From UBA4732 sp963823075 (lineage in GTDB: Bacteria > Planctomycetota > Planctomycetia > Gemmatales > Gemmataceae), in assembly GCA_963823075.1 (NCBI GenBank), contig CAWGKE010000014.1, forward strand, positions 197,875 through 261,874: a DNA stretch of 64,000 nucleotides, read 5' to 3'. The notes beneath the pieces were generated by a model that had not been told where the DNA came from, made no database searches, and saw only the letters and a program-made list of their open reading frames with translations. The first letter of the stretch is position 1. Each line of letters begins with the position of its first letter. Made by a program: the position numbers and the translations under genes. This document shows, in pieces, positions 7,581 through 15,892 of this stretch.

Positions 7581-9259
7581 CTAGGACGGCAAACTCCACT
7601 GGGGATTCATCGAGGTGCGTATAATGGAGGTAGGAACATCCCCGAGGCGGATTGCCATGCGTACCCGACCCCGTCCACGCCCCACCCGCGCAGACCCTCA
7701 CGCCCGTCCTGACGAACTGCCCGGTCTGCCAACGCCGCCTCTGCGCCGACTACGCTAACTTCCGCACTGTCAGCACCCTGGACGCCGTCACCCGCCTGAC
7801 CGTCCAGGTGCGACGCTGCCACAACCCGGCCTGCAGCCGCTACCGCCGCCCCTATCGCCCCGAGGCGGAGCCGCACTTCGCGCTGCCGCACCACGAGTTC
7901 GGACTGGACGTCCTCGCCCTGGTCGGACGGCTGCGCCACGCCGAACACCGCAGCGTTCCGGAGATCCACCGGGAACTCACCCGACGCGGCGTGGCCGTCG
8001 CCGAGCGTTCCGTCCTCAACCTCCTGGACCGATACGACGAACTGCGAGCGTTGGCGGCGGCCGATCCCCAACGGCTGCGGCGTTTGTTGCAGGGTCAGCA
8101 GCGGGTGGTGTTGGCCATCGACGGCTTGCAACCCGACGTCGGCCACGAGGTGCTGTGGGTGCTGCGCGACTGCCTGTCCGGCGAGATCCTCCTGGCCAAA
8201 AGCCTGCTGTCGGCCACGGCCAAGGATCTGGCGGCGTTGCTGACCGAGGTGCGTGAGGCGTCGCCCGTGCCTGTCACGGGGGTGATCTCCGACGGCCAGG
8301 AGTCGATCCGCAAGGCCGTGGCGCAAGCCCTGCCCGAGGCGCCCCACCCGCTGTGCCAGTTCCACTACCTGCGGGAGGCGGCCCGGCCGATCCACGAGGC
8401 GGACCGCCACGCGAAAAAGGAGCTGAAAAAGCGGGTGCGGGGCGTCCGTCCGATCGAGCGGGCGGCGGAGGGCGAGGACGACGAGGAGGCGGAGATCGTG
8501 CGGGGCTACTGCGCGGCGGTGCGTTCGGCGTTGACGGACGACGGCCTGCCGCCGCTTTCGGCCTCGGGGCTCAAGCTGCACGAGCGGCTGACGCACATCG
8601 CCGAGAGCTTGGAGTGGTTATCCGATCGGCTCGGCGCCTTGCCGGGGGGCCTCGACCGGCTGCACCGGCTGTTGGGGCGGGGGCTGGAGGAGACGGCCGC
8701 GTTGTGGCCGCCGGTGCGGGCGGCCTACCGCTGGGTGCGTCGCGTGGCCCACCTGCTGGGGAACGAGGCGAATCGGTCGGCCCGGGAGGTGCGGCGGCGG
8801 TTGGGCCGACTCGTGAGGCGGATACGCCGGGCGGCGGCCGCGGACCCCGACGCCTCGGTGCGCGCTCAACTCGCCCACTTCGCCCGGGTGACGCGGAGCT
8901 ATTGGCCGGGACTATTCTGGTGCTACGGGTCGGACGACGTGCCGCGGACCAACAACGACCTGGAACACCTGTTCGGCAGTCATCGTTATCACGAGCGTCG
9001 GGCGAGTGGCCGCCGGCGGGCGTCGCCGGGCCTGGTGGTGCTGGGTTCGGTGCGCGTGGCGTCGGGTCTGGCGACGCGGCTGCGACCGGACGAGGGCCTG
9101 CGTCTTCCGGAGGGCTACGTGGAACGCTGGCGGGGACTGCGCGGCCAGTTGGAGCGGCGACGGGAGGCGCGACGACGGCAAGGGCGCTTCCGCCGCGACC
9201 CCGACCGCTATCTCAATGAACTGGAGCAACGATGTCTCCAGCTATGTTTGCCGTCCTAG
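7581..9259 (+). mobile_element. 1,679-bp insertion sequence, copy A
   Basis: The element starts CTAGGACGGCAAACTCCACT and ends ...GTTTGCCGTCCTAG, giving a 14-bp terminal inverted repeat. It encodes one transposase and a TATAAT box at 7620-7625. T7 runs flank it on both sides (7574-7580, 9260-9266), as expected for a 7-bp homopolymer target duplication. A nearly identical copy of exactly the same length lies in inverse orientation at 15893-17571. Confidence 0.92.
7652..9259 (+). CDS. DDE transposase of the 1,679-bp IS (copy A)
   Basis: The 535-residue transposase begins at a TTG at 7652 and its stop codon TAG is formed by the IS terminus itself. A zinc-finger-like N-terminus (CPVCQRRLC, later CHNPACSR) is followed by helix-turn-helix-type sequence (SVPEIHRELTRRGVAVAERSVLNLLDRY). 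The catalytic core then shows VVLAIDGLQPDVG, GVISDGQESIRKAV and CQFHYLREA, with the late acidic motif TNNDLEHLFGSHRYHERR. This layout fits DDE/RNase-H transposases; I do not assign it to a named IS family with confidence. It differs from copy B by a few residues (for example SPVPVTG versus LPVPITG). Confidence 0.9.
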   Translation: MPCVPDPVHAPPAQTLTPVLTNCPVCQRRLCADYANFRTVSTLDAVTRLTVQVRRCHNPACSRYRRPYRPEAEPHFALPHHEFGLDVLALVGRLRHAEHRSVPEIHRELTRRGVAVAERSVLNLLDRYDELRALAAADPQRLRRLLQGQQRVVLAIDGLQPDVGHEVLWVLRDCLSGEILLAKSLLSATAKDLAALLTEVREASPVPVTGVISDGQESIRKAVAQALPEAPHPLCQFHYLREAARPIHEADRHAKKELKKRVRGVRPIERAAEGEDDEEAEIVRGYCAAVRSALTDDGLPPLSASGLKLHERLTHIAESLEWLSDRLGALPGGLDRLHRLLGRGLEETAALWPPVRAAYRWVRRVAHLLGNEANRSAREVRRRLGRLVRRIRRAAAADPDASVRAQLAHFARVTRSYWPGLFWCYGSDDVPRTNNDLEHLFGSHRYHERRASGRRRASPGLVVLGSVRVASGLATRLRPDEGLRLPEGYVERWRGLRGQLERRREARRRQGRFRRDPDRYLNELEQRCLQLCLPS

Positions 9260-9266
9260 TTTTTTT

Positions 9267-9387
9267 CTAGGACGGCAAACTCAACTTGAGACCCTCGGCG
9301 GACAAGCGATTTCTGGCGTTTTCCTGGGCCGCCCAGTTCAAGAACAGGCCGTTTTCGGGGCCTCTCAAGTTAAGTTTGCCATCCTAG
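9267..9387. mobile_element. 121-bp MITE, copy 2
   Basis: It is the same element as 7453-7573 in the opposite orientation, lying against the IS copy A with only the T7 run between them. On its right it abuts T8 (9388-9395), which is the slippery A-run of an IS3-family orfA on the minus strand. Confidence 0.9.
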
Positions 9388-9659
9388 TTTTTTTTGAGCC
9401 ACTCCAGCTCCATCTTGAGGCGGCCGATCTGCTCGAACAGCTCGGCCTTCTCGGCCTCGGCGTCGTCGCCGCCGGCCCTGGCCCCGTTGCCGAAGACCTC
9501 ATCGGCCCCGGCCAGCAGCTGCTTCTTCCAGCCGTGGATCAGGGTCGGGTGGACCCCGTACTGGCTCGCCAACTCGTTGACCGTCCGGTCCCCCTTGAGG
9601 GCGGCCAGGGCCACCTGGGCCTTGAACGCCGCCGTGTGCCGCTTCCGCTTGCCTGCCAT
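9388..9659 (-). pseudogene. IS3-family OrfA, cut at its frameshift A-run
   Basis: OrfA starts at the ATG at 9659 behind GGAAAGGGG. It reads MAGKRKRHTAAFKAQVALAAL, a helix-turn-helix (TVNELASQYGVHPTLIHGWKKQ) and a leucine-zipper-like end (EKAELFEQIGRLKMELEWLKK). It is the DNA-binding protein of an IS3 element whose OrfA-OrfB fusion needs frameshifting on an A-run. That run is exactly where the MITE/IS block inserted (T8 here). The matching OrfB is at 17581-18442, beginning with the other half of the run (A9). Restoring the join gives the familiar ...LEWLKKKSDRSPE sequence. Confidence 0.88.
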
Positions 9660-9691
9660 CGTTACCCCTTTCCTGGGCCACCTGACTAGCT

Positions 9692-11002
9692 TAGGACGCC
9701 CGAAAGAACAACTTGAGCAAGTTTTTCTGAGTTCGTAGTCTGTGAGGATGCACGATGCAACCATCCTCCAAGGACTGCGGACCAAGTATGGAACTCTTCA
9801 GCCGATCATGGACGAGCGTCTCCGTCGCCAGTGGGCTGCCACGGAAGCTCTCGCCCTGGGCTGGGGTGGCGTCTCGGCGGTTGCCAGCGCCACCGGGCTG
9901 TCGCGCAATACCATTGCCGCCGGCATTGCGGAGATCGGCGAGCGGTCGCGGCAGACCACGCCCGTTCCTCCCAGCCCGCGGGTGCGGCGACCGGGCGGCG
10001 GGCGCAAACCGCTGACCGAGACCGACCCCGGTCTGGCAGAGGCGCTGGAGGCCTTGGTCGAGCCGGTGACGCGGGGGCACCCCGAATCGCCCTTGCGCTG
10101 GACGTGCAAGAGCACAGCGAAGCTGGCCGAGGAGTTGCACCGGCAGGGGCACGCGGTCAGCGACCGAACCGTGGCCAAGCTGCTGTACGAGGCGGGCTAC
10201 AGCCTCCAGTCCAACCGCAAGACCCGTGAGGGGTCGGCGCACCCGGATCGCAACGCCCAGTTCGAGTACATCAACGACCGGGTGCGGCTGTTCCAGTGCC
10301 AGGGGCAGCCGGTGGTGTCGGTGGACACCAAGAAGAAGGAATTGGTCGGGGATTTCAAGAACGGCGGCCGGGAGTGGCGGCCCAAAGGCCAGCCGCAAGA
10401 GGTCCGGGTCCACGACTTCCAAGATCCGGCTCTGGGCAAGGCGATTCCCTACGGGGTCTACGACCTGACCCACAACCAGGGTTGGGTGAGCGTGGGCATC
10501 GACCACGACACGGCGCGGTTCGCGGCCGAGACGCTGCGGCGCTGGTGGGCAGGGATGGGCGCCAAGAGGTTCCCACGCGCCCGGAAGTTGCTGATCACGG
10601 CGGACGGCGGGGGGAGCAACGGCAGTCGGTCGCGGCTGTGGAAGATGGCGTTGCAAGGGCTGGCCGACGCCGTCGGGCTGCCGCTGAGCGTGAGCCACCT
10701 GCCGCCGGGGACGAGCAAGTGGAACAAGATCGAACACCGGCTGTTCTGCCACATCACGCAGAACTGGCGGGGACGACCGCTGGTGAGCCATGAGGTGATC
10801 GTAAGCCTGATTGCCCATACCACCACCGAAGCGGGACTCGAAGTTCAGGCGGCGCTGGACACCAACTGCTATGAGACAGGAGCCAAGGTGAGTGACGAAG
10901 AGATGGCATCCCTTCAGATCACCAAGGCCGACTTCCACGGCGATTGGAACTACACCATTGCGCCCAACTGACACTTGCTCAAGTTATTGTTTCGGGCGTC
11001 CT
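9692..11002 (+). mobile_element. ISAzo13-family insertion nested in the IS3 element
   Basis: The ends are 30-bp imperfect inverted repeats (AGGACGCCCGAAAGAACAAC at left; the same with two changes at right). TAGCT at 9687-9691 and 11003-11007 is the target duplication. Deleting the element rejoins the IS3 5' end (…CACCTGACTAGCT|GGTGGTCCAG…), whose tip is near 11030. Confidence 0.85.
9748..10971 (+). CDS. ISAzo13-family transposase
   Basis: An intact protein of about 407 residues; a GTG at 9742 two codons earlier is also possible. Recognisable family blocks are ALGWGGVSAVASATGLSRNTI (helix-turn-helix), RRPGGGRKPLTETDPGLAEAL, PLRWTCKSTAKLAEEL, VSVDTKKKELVGDFKNGG (first catalytic Asp), LLITADGGGSNGSRSRLWK (second Asp), and SHLPPGTSKWNKIEHRLF (catalytic Glu). 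The gene is complete, has both terminal repeats and is probably the youngest insertion in this stack, because nothing interrupts it. Confidence 0.93.
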   Translation: MHDATILQGLRTKYGTLQPIMDERLRRQWAATEALALGWGGVSAVASATGLSRNTIAAGIAEIGERSRQTTPVPPSPRVRRPGGGRKPLTETDPGLAEALEALVEPVTRGHPESPLRWTCKSTAKLAEELHRQGHAVSDRTVAKLLYEAGYSLQSNRKTREGSAHPDRNAQFEYINDRVRLFQCQGQPVVSVDTKKKELVGDFKNGGREWRPKGQPQEVRVHDFQDPALGKAIPYGVYDLTHNQGWVSVGIDHDTARFAAETLRRWWAGMGAKRFPRARKLLITADGGGSNGSRSRLWKMALQGLADAVGLPLSVSHLPPGTSKWNKIEHRLFCHITQNWRGRPLVSHEVIVSLIAHTTTEAGLEVQAALDTNCYETGAKVSDEEMASLQITKADFHGDWNYTIAPN

Positions 11003-11032
11003 TAGCTGGTGGTCCAGTTTTCGGGGTCCACT
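11003..11032 (-). mobile_element. Outer 5' end of the IS3-family element
   Basis: On the minus strand this reads (AG)TGGACCCCGAAAACTGG, the terminal repeat of the IS3 element whose OrfA is at 9388-9659. The opposite end, with GGGGTCCA at 18603-18610, is 7.6 kb away. GCCTAT (11033-11038, minus) and GCCTAT (18616-18621, plus) flank the two ends, consistent with a target duplication before inversion. Confidence 0.7.
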
Positions 11033-11314
11033 ATAGGCTTCTTCAGCTGCACGCCGTAAATTGCCAGGAAGGTGCCAGGGCAGGCAGCCGAACGTCTTTT
11101 TCCATGCCTTGCTGTACGCCGAACTTAGCGGGTTTATCAGGGCAAGTAGCCGCCCTGGAAAAGAGGCCATCGAAGCAACCCGATCCAGGTTGCCAACTAA
11201 TCCTCCCGCCACGGTAACTAATTCTCGGCCGCTCCAAGATTTGCCCAATTGGCGATAGGAAAAATCGAGTTTAGTTAGGGAGGATAGCTTGTAGTCAGGC
11301 ATGATCCGCACCAT
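11033..11314 (-). pseudogene. N-terminal piece of a shattered HEPN-like gene
   Basis: Ninety-four codons from the ATG at 11314 (minus strand) end at ...RRAAEEAY, exactly where IS3 inserted. The frame continues at 18622 with WSMPPEVFAAGERITPG when the IS3 and the inversion are undone. The join GAA GAA GCC TAT | TGG TCG keeps frame and uses the GCCTAT duplicated at the insertion. No domain is recognised in this piece by itself. Low residue conservation cannot be judged here, so its coding status rests on the exact junction. Confidence 0.55.
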
Positions 11315-11397
11315 TTTGGAAACGACGTGACTACCCCTCGACCGAACCTTCGCAGCAGGGCTGCGTCATCAGATAGAGGCGACAACAGGAAAACGCC

Positions 11398-11604
11398 CTA
11401 TGTTCCGCCCCGCTTGTCACTTTTGCTCTTGGCCAGCTTGCGCCGCGCCGCCGCCAGCAGGAGATCGCGCGCCGAAGCTGCCATCCCCTCTGGCTCGTCG
11501 GCCGTAGCCCGGTCGATCAGCGCCTTCTGCTCATCCGTCACCGGAATGCGCAGGTGGATATCCATGCGCTGCTCGCCATACTTTCGTGGTCTGCCCATAG
11601 CCAT
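11398..11604 (-). CDS. Small ribbon-helix-helix-like protein
   Basis: A 68-residue basic protein starts MAMGRPRKYGEQRMDIHLRIPVTDEQKALIDRA; the second Met (11598) is also a possible start. The IHLRIPVTDEQKALI stretch looks like the beta-strand plus helix of a ribbon-helix-helix DNA-binding fold, and the tail is lysine/arginine-rich. Such small proteins are often antitoxins or repressors. No toxin gene is adjacent, and the neighbours are transposons, so the role is unknown. Confidence 0.6.
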   Translation of the reverse strand: MAMGRPRKYGEQRMDIHLRIPVTDEQKALIDRATADEPEGMAASARDLLLAAARRKLAKSKSDKRGGT

Positions 11605-11716
11605 GCGAGAATTTTAGCCAAAAAAGCCGCCGCGCGTCAACTACCAAGCTACATTCGTGGCTAAATAAGTGCTACGATGCCGGACGTAAACTCCGTGGCA
11701 CGTGGCAGGTGCGGCG

Positions 11717-12986
11717 ATGGACGCGAGAGAAGTGAAGGCGTGCGAGATGACGGGCGACTCGCGGATATCGTTCCGGGACGGCTCATGGCACGTCCACAGC
11801 CAGAGCGCCAACCGCTTCTACCGCGTCAACCCGTCCGCGACGACGCCGGCGTGCGAGTGCGAGGACTTCGCCCTACGCGGCAAGCCGTGCAAACATATCC
11901 TCGCGGTGCGCATGCTGCTGGAGCGGCAGTTGAACGGCGAGCCGGACCCGAAGCCGGAAGAACTCCCGGCCCGCCGCCGCGCCCGAGTTACAGTCAGGAC
12001 TGGCCGAACTACAATTTGGCGCAGACCCGCGAGAAGGACCACTTTCAGGTTCTTCTCGCCGACCTGTGCCGCGGCATCATCCAGCCGCCGCCGAAGGGCG
12101 GGAGCAAGGGCGGCCGGCCGGCGAAGTCGCTGGTCGACGCGATCTACGGCGCCGTGTTCAAGGTCTACTGCCTCACGTCGGCCCGCCGGTTCATGTCGGA
12201 CTTCCGGGAGGCGCAGGAGCGCGGCCACGTCGGCAAGGCGCTGTGCTACAACTGCGTCCTGCGCGTGCTGGACGAAGAGGACACGACGCCGATCCTCATG
12301 GCGATGATCCGCCAGTCGAGCCTGCCGCTCCGCTCGGTGGAACGCCAGTTCGCCATCGACTCCAGCGGCTTCGCCACGTCCCGCTACGTCAAGTGGGTGG
12401 ATGAGAAGTACGGCGTCAACCGCCAGAAGGCGGATTGGGTCAAGGCCCACCTGTGCATCGGCGTGAAGACGCAAACCGTGACGGCGGTGTTCATCGACGA
12501 AAAGAACTCCGGCGACTGTCCGCAGTTCGACCCGCTGACGAAGGCGACGGCCGAAAACTTCCGGGTCGAAGAGATGACGCGGACAAGGCGTATCTCAGTA
12601 ACGACAATCTGGAACTGGTGGTCGGCATGGGTGCGGTCCCGTTCATCCCGTTCAAGTCGAACAGCCTGCCCGGCGGCGCGGAAGTCTGGCGCCGGATGTT
12701 CCACTACTGCCAGTTCCGCCGCGAAGAGTTCCTGACGCACTACCACCGCCGGAGTTTGATCGAGAGCGCGTTCAGCATGATAAAGCGGAAGTTCGGCGAC
12801 GCCGTGAGGGCGAAAATGGACACCGCCATGCGGAACGAAGCGCTCTGCAAAATCCTCTGCCATAACATCGCCGTTCTGATATCGGCGTGGTACGAATTGG
12901 GAATCGAGCCGGCCCACTGGATGCCCAAGGCCGGGCCGGAGAAGGACGAAGGGTTGCGCGACGTGCTGCGGTTCCCGACGGGTTGA
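11717..12986 (+). pseudogene. SWIM zinc-finger DDE transposase, two frameshifts
   Basis: The gene starts at the ATG at 11717. The first frame has a SWIM zinc-finger motif (CECEDFALRGKPCKH). Near 11985 the reading shifts to the frame of YSQDWPNYNLAQTREKDHFQVLLADLC and a DDE_Tnp-like core (VERQFAIDSSGFATSRY, KAHLCIGVKTQTV). Near 12580 it shifts again to DKAYLSNDNLELV and finishes HYHRRSLIESAFSMIKRKFGD...LCKILCHNIAVLI, the catalytic-Glu end of IS4/IS5-like transposases. The combined SWIM-DDE layout matches planctomycete transposases I know only in outline. Its stop codon lies within the target duplication of the next element. Confidence 0.75.
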
Positions 12987-13000
12987 CGGGTCCATTCCCG

Positions 13001-14642
13001 TTATTGCGGCGCGGCGGCCGGTCGGCGCAAGCGGCCGCTGCCCGCCGCGCGGGGATGCGGCCGCGGTCGCGCCCAGTACCGCTCCGCCCGTTCGTCCTCG
13101 CTCAAGTAGGCTGCACGCACCTGGAGGACGGCCTCGGCGCCGCCGCGCAGCCAGAACTTCTCGCTCCCCTTCACGCGACGGTTCAACTGCTTGATCACGC
13201 TCTCCACCGGCGCACTACTGATCGGCAGGCCCAGCCGCCGGTACTCGGGGTAGTTCATCCGGCCCCGGTTGTTCTCCACGTAGCCCAGCGTGTCCGCCGC
13301 CACCCGCCGTGGCTCGTCCTCCGCCGCATTCGCCGGCGGCTCCCCCAGACGCTTGCACACCGCCCGCAGCCCGCCCAGCAACAGCAGCACCTTCCCTGAC
13401 CAGGCCCAGCACAGCCATTGCGTGTACAACGCCCACGCCGCCTCCGTGCCCTTGCCCTCCGCCGCGCACGCCCCCGCATACAGATGCGCTAACAGGTGTA
13501 AAAAGTCCAAAATGCCGAGGAACCCAGCCGCCAGCAGATGAAACTCGAACACCGCCCAGACCGCCTTCGAGCCGTCGCCCAGGCAAGCCTTCCGCTTGGC
13601 CTGATCCAGACCACGCCGGTGAACCTCGGCCGCCACGTGCCAGCCGAACGCCTCGTTGTCCGCCGTGGTCGCCAGCACCGTTCGCACCAACCGCTGCGGT
13701 CGCCTGGTCCGACCCGGCCGCCGCCGCCGACGCTTCTTGGGAGGCGGCGGCGAGGGCCGGTCGGCACGGCCCACGCTTTTGCCGCTGTGCGACCGCAATT
13801 CCGCCGCCAGTCGCGCCACCCGTTGGCGGTCCAGGAACTTCGGCGGCGGCTGCGGTTGCGGATCGCTCCGAGCTTCCCGGGAAGCGTAGGTCTGACAACA
13901 GGCCACCTTGTCCTCGCGCCAGGCCGGGTCGGTTACCCCGCGTCCCGCCTCCGCGGCGCGCGTTTGATAGCGACCCCCATCCAGCATCACAGCCGCGACC
14001 ACGGGCGCCTTCCCGTAGTCGCGTGCCAGACGGTTCTCCTGCAACGCCCGGACGTCGGCGTCTCGCTGTTGTTCCCACTCCCCGCCGATCCGTTCGGTCA
14101 GACGCTGCAGATGCGTCGGACTGATCGCCCACTTGGCCAGTGCCCGAAGGTCCTCGCTGGCGTCCTTAAACGAGGCCGCCTTGGCGGCCTGACGAACCGC
14201 CTGGCGCAGCAGGGTGGGACTATAGCCTTCCGTCCCCAACGCCAGTTTGTGGTCCAGAGGGAAAAAAAGAGACCCGACAGGTCTGGCAGTGCCACTGTTC
14301 GCGGCTGAAGGTCACTTCCCCCGCGTCGCTGTGCAGTTGCCGCCGCGGCAGGGGTTCCCCCGCAGGAGTATGCCGCCGAGCCGGTCGGCCGCACCGCGGA
14401 CAAAGGATCGGTTGGCCGTCCTCCGGTCGCACGGCCGGGTCGTCCGCGATGTCCTGCTCCAGGAGCCAGGCGGCCAGCTCACGGGTAAGAGAGCAGGCGC
14501 GGCCTTCCCGCTGAGAGAACGTGACCGGGGGTGGATTCGGCCCGCCGTCGAAATAGAGATCGAAGGCGGCTCCCGCCTGTTCGAGCCACTGCTGGCGGAG
14601 TTGTTCGCGGCCGGTGTTCACGCTGCGTGAAGATTCGTTCAT
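13001..14642 (-). CDS. ISKra4-family transposase in two frames joined at a T7 run
   Basis: The first frame starts at the ATG at 14642 (MNESSRSVNTGREQLRQQWLEQAG) and carries zinc motifs (CPRCGRPA and HCQTCRVSFFP). The reading must move at a run of seven T (minus strand; A7 at 14262-14268) to enter the second frame, LDHKLALGTEGYSPTLLRQAVRQAAKAASFKDASEDL. That frame contains VAAVMLDGGRYQTR, CLGDGSKAVWAVFEFH, DFLHLLAHLYAG and the family-typical GLPISSAPVESVIKQLNRRVKGSEKFW, ending at 13001. A break exactly on a homopolymer, in an element with perfect ends, may be programmed slippage rather than decay. Confidence 0.8.
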
Positions 14643-14664
14643 AGCTGCCTGCCGGGGATTAAAA

Positions 14665-14740
14665 GCCTATCCCAAAACCACCGTCGATCATGACGATTCT
14701 CGTCAAATTGGTGATGTTTCGACGGTTTTGGGATAGGCTC
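14665..14740. mobile_element. Short palindromic element (76 bp)
   Basis: GCCTATCCCAAAACC at 14665-14679 is repeated inverted at the other end (14725-14739). The repeat continues as (A)CCGTCGA inward. It has no coding capacity and sits between the start of the ISKra4 transposase and the IS terminus. The ends resemble those of IS5/IS630-type MITEs. Confidence 0.6.
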
Positions 14741-14922
14741 TAAGGAACAACGTGTCTCGCTTTCCTGGTTATCTCATACCGGAGGCGCAGCTGCAATAAC
14801 GGGAATGGACCCGGGTTGACCGTCCGTTTTGCGTTTCAGATTCGGCGGTGGTACAATCGCGGCACCTCACCCGTGCGCTCCAAGGACGGGGCCGCGCCCG
14901 TGTTCGGAAAGGGAGTGTCGGT

Positions 14923-15078
14923 ATGTCTCTTGAAAAATGGCTGGCGCTGAGTCAGGTCGTTTGTGGCCTGGGGCAAGCCGCCTGTTACATAGGCTTGGTC
15001 ATCGTTTTTGTGAAAATGGGCAGGCTACTTGGGGCAAAGCGCGACCACCCCAATCACAGTCTGCGCGATAGTGAATAA
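14923..15078 (+). CDS. Small single-pass membrane protein
   Basis: A 51-residue frame starts at the ATG at 14923, behind GGGAGTGTCGGT. It has one hydrophobic segment (about residues 8-30, ALSQVVCGLGQAACYIGLVIVFV) followed by a basic tail (KMGRLLGAKRD). It overlaps by 54 bases the end of a convergent membrane-protein gene on the other strand. I recognise no family. Both may belong to the mobile-element debris. Confidence 0.35.
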   Translation: MSLEKWLALSQVVCGLGQAACYIGLVIVFVKMGRLLGAKRDHPNHSLRDSE

Positions 15079-15360
15079 TGCCGCGATGGCGGCCAGAAAG
15101 ACGCCGACCCTGGTAAGCCATAAGAACTGCCGTTGCAGCCGGTCGTTCGACGCCGCCATCGCGTCGTTCGACAGGGCCACCCTTGCCATCATGCTCACCA
15201 TGCGTTTCTGGGCGTGCAGCATGGCCTGCGTCGGGTATCCGCCCATGTCGCCTCCCGGCGAACCGCGTTCGGCCATGTCGTGAAAATCACACAGGAGTTG
15301 CTGGATGGGTTTGGTAAGGTCGCGGTCAGCTTCCTTTTCGGCTCGCTCCTGGGTACTCAT
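15025..15360 (-). CDS. Hypothetical protein with C-terminal membrane helix
   Basis: The 111-residue product starts at the ATG at 15360 (MSTQERAEKEADRDLTKPIQQL). It has a hydrophilic helical N-terminal part and one strong transmembrane helix near the C-terminus (LTRVGVFLAAIAALFTIAQTVIGVVAL), giving a tail-anchored topology. No catalytic motif is visible. A TTG start at 15396 would add 12 residues. The end overlaps the small convergent frame at 14923-15078. Confidence 0.5.
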   Translation of the reverse strand: MSTQERAEKEADRDLTKPIQQLLCDFHDMAERGSPGGDMGGYPTQAMLHAQKRMVSMMARVALSNDAMAASNDRLQRQFLWLTRVGVFLAAIAALFTIAQTVIGVVALCPK

Positions 15361-15559
15361 GCTTTTGGAAGTGGCTGGTAGTTTATTCGCTCCCAAGTGT
15401 GCGGCGGGTCGGGTTGGTAGCTCTCGGTGCTGGTAGACATGGCGGCGACTCCTTCTTCAGTGGCTTTGGCCGTGGCCGATGTGACCACGGCCAGTTCCCA
15501 CGCATCTTCCAGTCGCCGTCCGCCCGACGCAAGGAAAATCCGACGTGTGAGCGCGTGCT

Positions 15560-15892
15560 GGGTGTGCAGCTGTTACTTGGGTCGGAAATATGCGTCGGCC
15601 CGTGGTAGGCTGAACGGCGGTCGGAAATCCACCCCTCGTTTTCACCCCAGGAGTTTCGCCATGTCTGCACGAACGACTGCCGCCGCAACCACCGAGAGCC
15701 GCGAGGAACGCATCGAAGCCATCCTGAAGGAGCTGCGTCCGAAGATCGAGGCGACGGTTCGCCGCATGGTGGAGCGGGCCGTGGACGTGCCGGAGGCACA
15801 GGAGTTCGGCGCCATCGACTTCGAGTTCCGCGACGCGGGACAGGAGCTGGCCAACGAGGTCCGGCAGGCCGGCGTGGCGAGCCGGAAAAAAA
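15560..15892 (+). mobile_element. ISKra4-family element, proximal half
   Basis: The outer end GGGTGTGCAGCTGTTACTTG at 15560 mirrors the end at 6272. It is preceded by GCGCGTGCT (15551-15559), the 9-bp duplication whose partner is at 6263-6271 in inverted orientation. The inner end is A7 (15886-15892), where IS copy B inserted. Confidence 0.8.
15661..15892 (+). pseudogene. ISKra4-family transposase, N-terminal part
   Basis: The ATG at 15661, behind AGGAG, begins MSARTTAAATTESREERIEAIL. The frame runs for 77 codons to ...RQAGVASRKK at the A7 tract, where the 1,679-bp IS interrupts it. Joined to the frame that starts KKGYVGCSVTCEQC on the minus strand at 7444, it gives a continuous ISKra4 transposase N-terminus. 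Confidence 0.85.

Larger units (their letters stand above)
12988..14812 (-). mobile_element. Second ISKra4-family element with intact ends
   Basis: A 20-bp perfect terminal inverted repeat (GGGTCCATTCCCGTTATTGC) lies at 12988-13007 and 14793-14812. An 8-bp target duplication, GGGTTGAC, lies at 12980-12987 and 14813-14820. The element carries one two-frame transposase, and a small palindromic insertion lies near its promoter end. Confidence 0.9.

Noticed and set aside
7446..9395. CRISPR-like array of repeats separated by similar units
   Set aside because: The repeated units are MITE and IS copies with terminal inverted repeats and A/T-run duplications; spacers and cas genes are absent.
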